A stretch of DNA of 7,553 bases, from assembly GCA_900548905.1 (NCBI GenBank), contig URMK01000121.1, positions 1 to 7,553 of the forward strand. The letters are read 5' to 3'. The notes under the pieces were generated by a model that worked only from the letters and a program-made list of their open reading frames with translations, had not been told where the DNA came from and ran no database searches. A program made the position numbers and the translations under genes. Below are positions 4,100-7,553 of the stretch, one piece after another. This stretch comes from an uncultured Lachnospiraceae bacterium (GTDB taxonomy: Bacteria; Bacillota; Clostridia; Lachnospirales; Lachnospiraceae). Each line of letters opens with the position of its first letter. Position 1 is the stretch's first letter.

Positions 4100-6457
4100 T
4101 CAGGAATCTTCCTTCCGAAAAAACCTATCCATCTGTGCATACAGAAGTTCGGCAGAAACAGGTTTGCTGATATGTGCGTTCATACCCGCCTGTCTGCTCT
4201 TTTCCACATCCTCCGCAAAAGCATTTGCCGTCATGGCAAGGATCGGAACTGTACCCGCATCCCTGCGCTCCATGGAACGGATAAGGCCGGAAGCTTCGTA
4301 GCCGCCCATCTCCGGCATGAGAATATCCATAAGAATCATATTATAATAGCCCACAGGGGAGGCGGCGAACTTTTCCACTGCCTTTTTCCCGTCTTCCGCC
4401 GTCTCTGATTCCGCCCCCATCATATGGATGAATTCGGATGCAATTTCCCGGTTCAGTTCGTTATCCTCCACGATGAGGATCCGTTTGCCTTCGAAAGCTC
4501 TGCCCTCCGGTTTCACTACTCCGGTATCGGCAGGTGTTCCGGTATCGGCAGGCGCTCCGTTGTCCTGCAAATCCCCTTTTTCTTCCGGAGAGACTTCAGG
4601 CGCCGGATTATCCTGACCGTTCCCCTGATGCACCGAATGCGCCGCTCCCTGCGAAGGATTTTCCGGCTCTCTCTCTTTCTGTCCCGCTCCCTGCAGCGCA
4701 GGCTCCCCGTCCCCGGCTTCCCATAAAGGGATTTCCACGGTAAAACAGCTGCCCTCCCCCAGCCGGCTTTCTACCGTAAGCTTACCTCCCATCAGCTCCG
4801 CAAGGCGCCTGCTGATAGCCAGCCCAAGGCCGGTGCCGCCGTATTTCTTTGCGGTGGCACTGCACTCCTGTTCAAAGGGCCGGAATATTTTTTCCTTATT
4901 TTCCTCACGGATCCCGCATCCGGTATCCTCCACTGTAAACTGCAGGCGGCGGAGGCCTTCCCTGACATCCGTTTCCCGTACACGGAGGCTTACCCGTCCC
5001 CCCGGTTCCGTAAACTTAAAAGCATTGGAAAGAAGGTTATTGATGATCTGGCTGATGCGCAGGGAATCCCCCAGATAGGCGGCATCTCTGTCCATCTCCG
5101 TCTCCATACGGAAATCGATATTTTTCTCCGCCGCCTGGGAACCGGCAATCGCTGCAAGCTGTTCCAGCATTGTCCCGAATTCCATACGTTCCACGCAAAG
5201 CTCAATTTTGCCGCTCTCTACCTTCGTCATGTCCAGTACATCATTCAGCAGGGAAAGCAGCTGGCCGGAGGACAGTTCCACCTTATGGAGGCAGTCCTTC
5301 ACCTTCTCCCGGTTCTCCAGGTTATGCATGGCAATGTGGTTCATCCCGATAATACCGTTCAGCGGCGTCCGTATTTCATGGGACATCCGGGATAAAAATT
5401 CGCTCTTAGCCAGGCTGGCTTCCTCCGCCAGCCTGAGCGCCTGCTCCGTGGAACTTTTTTCCCGTGCGAGAAGCCGGTTTTTCTGCCTTATAATCATGGC
5501 ATAGCCAATAAATATACTGAGTAATGCGACTGTAATAATCAGGATGATCCCCATCGCCATCCGGGTCATGCCGCCGCTCAGTTCACTGATCCTTTCATCC
5601 AGCTTTCCATAGGGCATACTTACGCACATATACCAGCCGTTCACGGACAGGGGGATATAATACAGATATTTATGCACCCCGTCCAGAGTGAATGCCGTCA
5701 CTCCCGTTTTTCCCTCTCTGATCTCCCTGCTGAGCATATCGGAAGTATACCCGTCATCAAACACAGCGTTGCTTTCCAGAAAATCCAGGACATTTTCACC
5801 GTCTTCTTCATATCCTTCATACCGCAGGATATAGCTGCCTTCCCTGTCTATAATATTCCCGTAAGCATTGGCGCCTTCCCGGTACAGGGACAGTCTCTCG
5901 CTCAGATAGTCAGGCTCCATCCCCACAATAGCCGCCACCATCCGGGTGTCTCCGAAGGGGATAGGTTCCATCACGGCTGAAATAAGAATTATCTGGCGTC
6001 CCAGCAGAGTTCGGTTGGACTCCATGCATTTGGGCTGTCCGTCCAAAAGTGCCTGCGCACTTTCGATAACCTCCGCCGCAGGATAACAGCCATCCGCCGA
6101 GTAGTAATTCCCTTTTTCATCCAGCATCGCCAGGAATGCAAAATTATTGTTCTGCTGCTTTTCCGCCATGAACTGCTGCAGCGTTTCCTGCGATTCCAGA
6201 TTCCTGGGTTCGATATTGGTCATGACACTGCCTACACGGGTAAACTGGCTCGCCATTGTCGTATCAAAATGACCGGCCATCTGATCGGCCATCTCCGCCA
6301 GATAGATATCGCTGATTTCCAGGATGGTCCTGTTGGTTTCCTTCCTGTCCTCCCGCACCATCCATACCAGCAGAAACAGTACCAGCAGCACCATCGCGGC
6401 TCCCCCGGCGGCCATGGCTGCGGTTTGTTTTCTATTAGATGTTTTTCCTGCCTTCAT
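4100..6457 (-). CDS. Hybrid sensor histidine kinase with CACHE-like sensor and receiver domain
   Basis: 785 residues, inner membrane. A first membrane segment (about 17-34) and a second (about 299-322) flank an extracytoplasmic region of about 265 residues that looks like a CACHE-type sensor, with YLYYIPLSVNGWYMCVSMP (264-282) being typical of such domains. Residues 351-415 are the dimerisation domain with the phospho-acceptor H360 in FLSRMSHEIRTPLN. The ATPase domain shows an N box (IINNLLSNAFKF, 471-482), DTGCGI (511-516), FRPFEQ (525-530) and GGTGLGL (540-546). A low-complexity Gly/Pro/Asp/Glu linker (about 582-655) leads to a receiver domain with E664 D665, phospho-acceptor D711, T743 and K765. 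All catalytic residues are present, so it should autophosphorylate and pass phosphate to D711. No output regulator or Hpt protein is nearby, so the partner is encoded elsewhere. The start ATG 6457-6455 has GGAG six bases upstream. The signal is not known. Confidence 0.94.
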   Translation of the reverse strand: MKAGKTSNRKQTAAMAAGGAAMVLLVLFLLVWMVREDRKETNRTILEISDIYLAEMADQMAGHFDTTMASQFTRVGSVMTNIEPRNLESQETLQQFMAEKQQNNNFAFLAMLDEKGNYYSADGCYPAAEVIESAQALLDGQPKCMESNRTLLGRQIILISAVMEPIPFGDTRMVAAIVGMEPDYLSERLSLYREGANAYGNIIDREGSYILRYEGYEEDGENVLDFLESNAVFDDGYTSDMLSREIREGKTGVTAFTLDGVHKYLYYIPLSVNGWYMCVSMPYGKLDERISELSGGMTRMAMGIILIITVALLSIFIGYAMIIRQKNRLLAREKSSTEQALRLAEEASLAKSEFLSRMSHEIRTPLNGIIGMNHIAMHNLENREKVKDCLHKVELSSGQLLSLLNDVLDMTKVESGKIELCVERMEFGTMLEQLAAIAGSQAAEKNIDFRMETEMDRDAAYLGDSLRISQIINNLLSNAFKFTEPGGRVSLRVRETDVREGLRRLQFTVEDTGCGIREENKEKIFRPFEQECSATAKKYGGTGLGLAISRRLAELMGGKLTVESRLGEGSCFTVEIPLWEAGDGEPALQGAGQKEREPENPSQGAAHSVHQGNGQDNPAPEVSPEEKGDLQDNGAPADTGTPADTGVVKPEGRAFEGKRILIVEDNELNREIASEFIHMMGAESETAEDGKKAVEKFAASPVGYYNMILMDILMPEMGGYEASGLIRSMERRDAGTVPILAMTANAFAEDVEKSRQAGMNAHISKPVSAELLYAQMDRFFRKEDS
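4520..4555 (-). repeat. Tandem 18-bp repeat in the sensor kinase linker
   Basis: Two adjacent 18-bp copies (4520-4537 and 4538-4555) share TCCGGTATCGGCAGG and differ at two positions. A degraded third unit may follow from 4556. Read on the minus strand they encode a repeated PADTG motif in the flexible linker between the kinase and receiver domains. The period is a multiple of three, so copy-number change would alter linker length without a frameshift. Confidence 0.75.
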
Positions 6458-6625
6458 TCCCTGCTCCGTCAGTTTTATTCTATCCTGTTCTTTCCGTGAA
6501 CCGATAGTTTATGGTCATCTTACCATCTCTGCATGGGAAAAACAAGCCTTTGGAACCAGATGGAAACACAGAAAGCAGCAGGACACAAAGGGCCGTCTGA
6601 AGTGTTACGCAGGGAGTTCCTTCTG

Positions 6626-7285
6626 TCAGGAAGCAGAATCAGCTTTCCCGAATGAGTAACTGTAAATAAACATATGAAGCGTATAATCCGCAGCCGGTCT
6701 GAAATCCACTGTCTTTTCCCCGCGCCGCAGAAATCCCTGGCTTTCATAAAACGGATAATTGCAGGTGCTGTCCGTGTACAGGTAAAATTCGGAAACCGCT
6801 TCCTCCTTCAGATAGGCAAGTGCCCGTAATAACAGCTGCTTTCCCGTCCCTTTCCCTCTTTCCTCCTCCGAAAGGGCAAAGAAAACCAGCTCCCCGTCAA
6901 AGCGGCGTCCGCACTCCTTCAGCAGCTCCTGATCCGTTTTATCAAAGCCGGAAAACATGCATCCGATCCGCCTCCCGCTTTTGGTTGTGAGCAGATGCAG
7001 GGCCGCCGCAGTCTGATGGAGATCATCCCCCAGGCGGATCCGGCCTCCTGCCGCCTCGCTGCGTGCCATAATGATTCCCAGTACCTTATCCCCTCTTACC
7101 GCCACTCTGGAAAATGTCTTTCTCGCAAGGCAGCTTCGCAGATATAAAGCGGCCATACGCTGCGCATCCTTCGGATTGGGGCTAAGCTTATCGTAGCCCC
7201 AGGTTTTTCTTATGATATCCTCCACTGCCTTATAATCCCTTTTTTTCAGTTCTCTGTATACAATACCCGTTCCTCTGTTTTCCAT
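6626..7285 (-). CDS. GNAT family N-acetyltransferase
   Basis: 219 residues, cytoplasmic. The acetyl-CoA binding signature of the GNAT fold is visible in FFALSEEERGKGTGKQLL (135-152), where RGKGTG (143-148) is the pyrophosphate-binding loop (R/Q-x-x-G-x-G/A). It is followed by the helix LLLRALAYLK and by FYLYTDSTCNYPFYESQGF (167-185), which carries the late-strand Asn-x3-Tyr arrangement typical of the fold. The N-terminal YRELKKRDYKAVEDIIRKTWGYD (10-32) is the usual substrate-side opening of GNAT proteins. The substrate (antibiotic, amine, peptide or protein) cannot be named. The start ATG 7285-7283 has AAGGAG nine bases upstream. The gene lies upstream of the sensor kinase on the same strand with a gap of about 170 bases, so shared transcription is possible but not shown; I see no clear terminator in the gap and no convincing kinase promoter. 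The leader and MerR-like promoter upstream suggest regulated expression. Confidence 0.9.
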   Translation of the reverse strand: MENRGTGIVYRELKKRDYKAVEDIIRKTWGYDKLSPNPKDAQRMAALYLRSCLARKTFSRVAVRGDKVLGIIMARSEAAGGRIRLGDDLHQTAAALHLLTTKSGRRIGCMFSGFDKTDQELLKECGRRFDGELVFFALSEEERGKGTGKQLLLRALAYLKEEAVSEFYLYTDSTCNYPFYESQGFLRRGEKTVDFRPAADYTLHMFIYSYSFGKADSAS

Positions 7286-7335
7286 AGCAATACGCTCCTT
7301 TTTCGTTTTACAGCATTCCGGCGCCGCATGACTCC

Positions 7336-7386
7336 TCCCGGGTCCTCCCAGCCGGGAACCGTTCAGACAGCTCGGAACGGTTTCCC
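7336..7386 (-). promoter_or_regulatory. Structured leader of the acetyltransferase with two mutually exclusive hairpins
   Basis: On the minus-strand transcript, GAACGGTTTCCC-type sequence at 7375-7386 pairs with 7354-7364 (GGGAACCGTTC on the plus strand) over about 11 bp with one bulge. The overlapping CCGGGA (7352-7357) can instead pair with TCCCGG (7336-7341). The two stems share 7354-7357, so only one can form fully. No U run follows, so this is not a plain terminator. It may be an attenuation or translation-control element, or simply a GC-rich leader. I recognise no known riboswitch. Confidence 0.35.
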
Positions 7387-7424
7387 CGCCCTGCCGTTTT
7401 CCATGCGCCTGCGGGCACTCGTCC

Positions 7425-7454
7425 TTGACTCCCGCTTCCTGTTATCGCTATAAT
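7425..7454 (+). promoter_or_regulatory. Rightward sigma-A type promoter leading out of the window
   Basis: TTGACT (7425-7430) and TATAAT (7449-7454) are separated by 18 bp, close to consensus. Transcription would begin near 7461 and run right, where no gene start is recognisable before the window ends. Its -10 box overlaps that of the leftward promoter at 7450-7480, so the two could compete for polymerase. Confidence 0.55.
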
Positions 7455-7480
7455 AAACGTTACACTAACTGTAAAGTCAA
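7450..7480 (-). promoter_or_regulatory. MerR-type promoter and dyad operator upstream of the acetyltransferase
   Basis: On the minus strand, TTGACT (7480-7475) and TATTAT (7455-7450) are separated by 19 bp, longer than the normal 17. The spacer contains the dyad TTACA-N5-TGTAA (7460-7474), immediately next to the -35 box. A 19-bp spacer filled by an operator dyad is the hallmark of promoters activated by MerR-family regulators, which untwist the spacer to realign the two boxes. The predicted transcript heads left through the structured leader to the GNAT gene at 7285. No MerR-family gene is in the window; one may lie beyond the right edge. The remaining bases from 7481 to 7553 hold no feature I can support. 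Confidence 0.55.
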
Positions 7481-7553
7481 GAAGAATTTTTATGGAACCC
7501 CTAAAATGTAATAGTTAATTCTTGTTTCACCATGTAAATTCGTGTTAGATGAT

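Noticed and set aside
4424..4743. Several forward frames opposite the sensor kinase gene
   Set aside because: They are Arg/Ser/Pro-rich shadows of a gene with complete, ordered kinase motifs.
7482..7523. Inverted repeat AAGAATT/AATTCTT near the right edge
   Set aside because: A seven-base AT-rich match with a 28-base loop is easily chance.
1..7553. CRISPR array, transposase or origin of replication
   Set aside because: No regularly spaced repeats, no intact transposase frame and no cluster of initiator boxes were seen.

Overview
The window looks like chromosome from a Gram-positive anaerobe of the Clostridia, most plausibly a Lachnospiraceae-type gut bacterium. The reasons are strong AGGAGG-type ribosome binding sites before nearly every gene, consensus sigma-A style promoters, a tRNA-Leu gene without an encoded CCA, and a CACHE-type hybrid histidine kinase of the kind common in that group. 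This placement is inference, because no rRNA or other marker gene is present.

Layout. Positions 1-123 hold a partial open frame with a mobile-element flavour that runs off the left edge. A consensus promoter (164-193) and a tRNA-Leu(UAG) gene (227-306) follow. Positions 307-719 have no intact gene. They contain a long hairpin (392-440) and a stretch that looks like decayed coding sequence (475-618). From 720 to 2414 there is a tight forward cluster of four small cytoplasmic proteins: a zinc-ribbon/DUF1801/DUF1905 fusion, a VOC (PhnB-like) protein, a 64-residue unknown overlapping it, and a DUF2200 protein. A 14-bp-stem hairpin (2425-2465) closes the cluster and separates it from convergent genes on the minus strand.

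The rest of the window reads on the minus strand. Positions 2506-4099 are AT-rich. They carry a protein with a topoisomerase-type C4 zinc finger and, upstream of it, what looks like the C-terminal part of a DEAD/DEAH-box helicase. That helicase frame has no convincing start and is open right back to the stop codon of the next gene. I read this as a 5'-truncated gene at a rearrangement junction, possibly the remnant of a two-gene nucleic-acid-processing or defence module. Beyond the junction the composition becomes more GC-rich. There is a 785-residue hybrid sensor kinase (two membrane segments, CACHE-like sensor, kinase, receiver) and then a GNAT acetyltransferase.

The acetyltransferase has a structured leader. 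About 165 bases upstream of it is a promoter with the classic MerR-type design: a 19-bp spacer filled by a dyad. A second, rightward promoter overlaps it and points out of the window.

The most interesting points are the helicase/zinc-finger remnant with its junction at about 4070-4099, the MerR-like control region at 7425-7480, the alternative hairpins in the acetyltransferase leader, and the unexplained material around the tRNA gene. I did not find a complete new system that I could defend from sequence alone.
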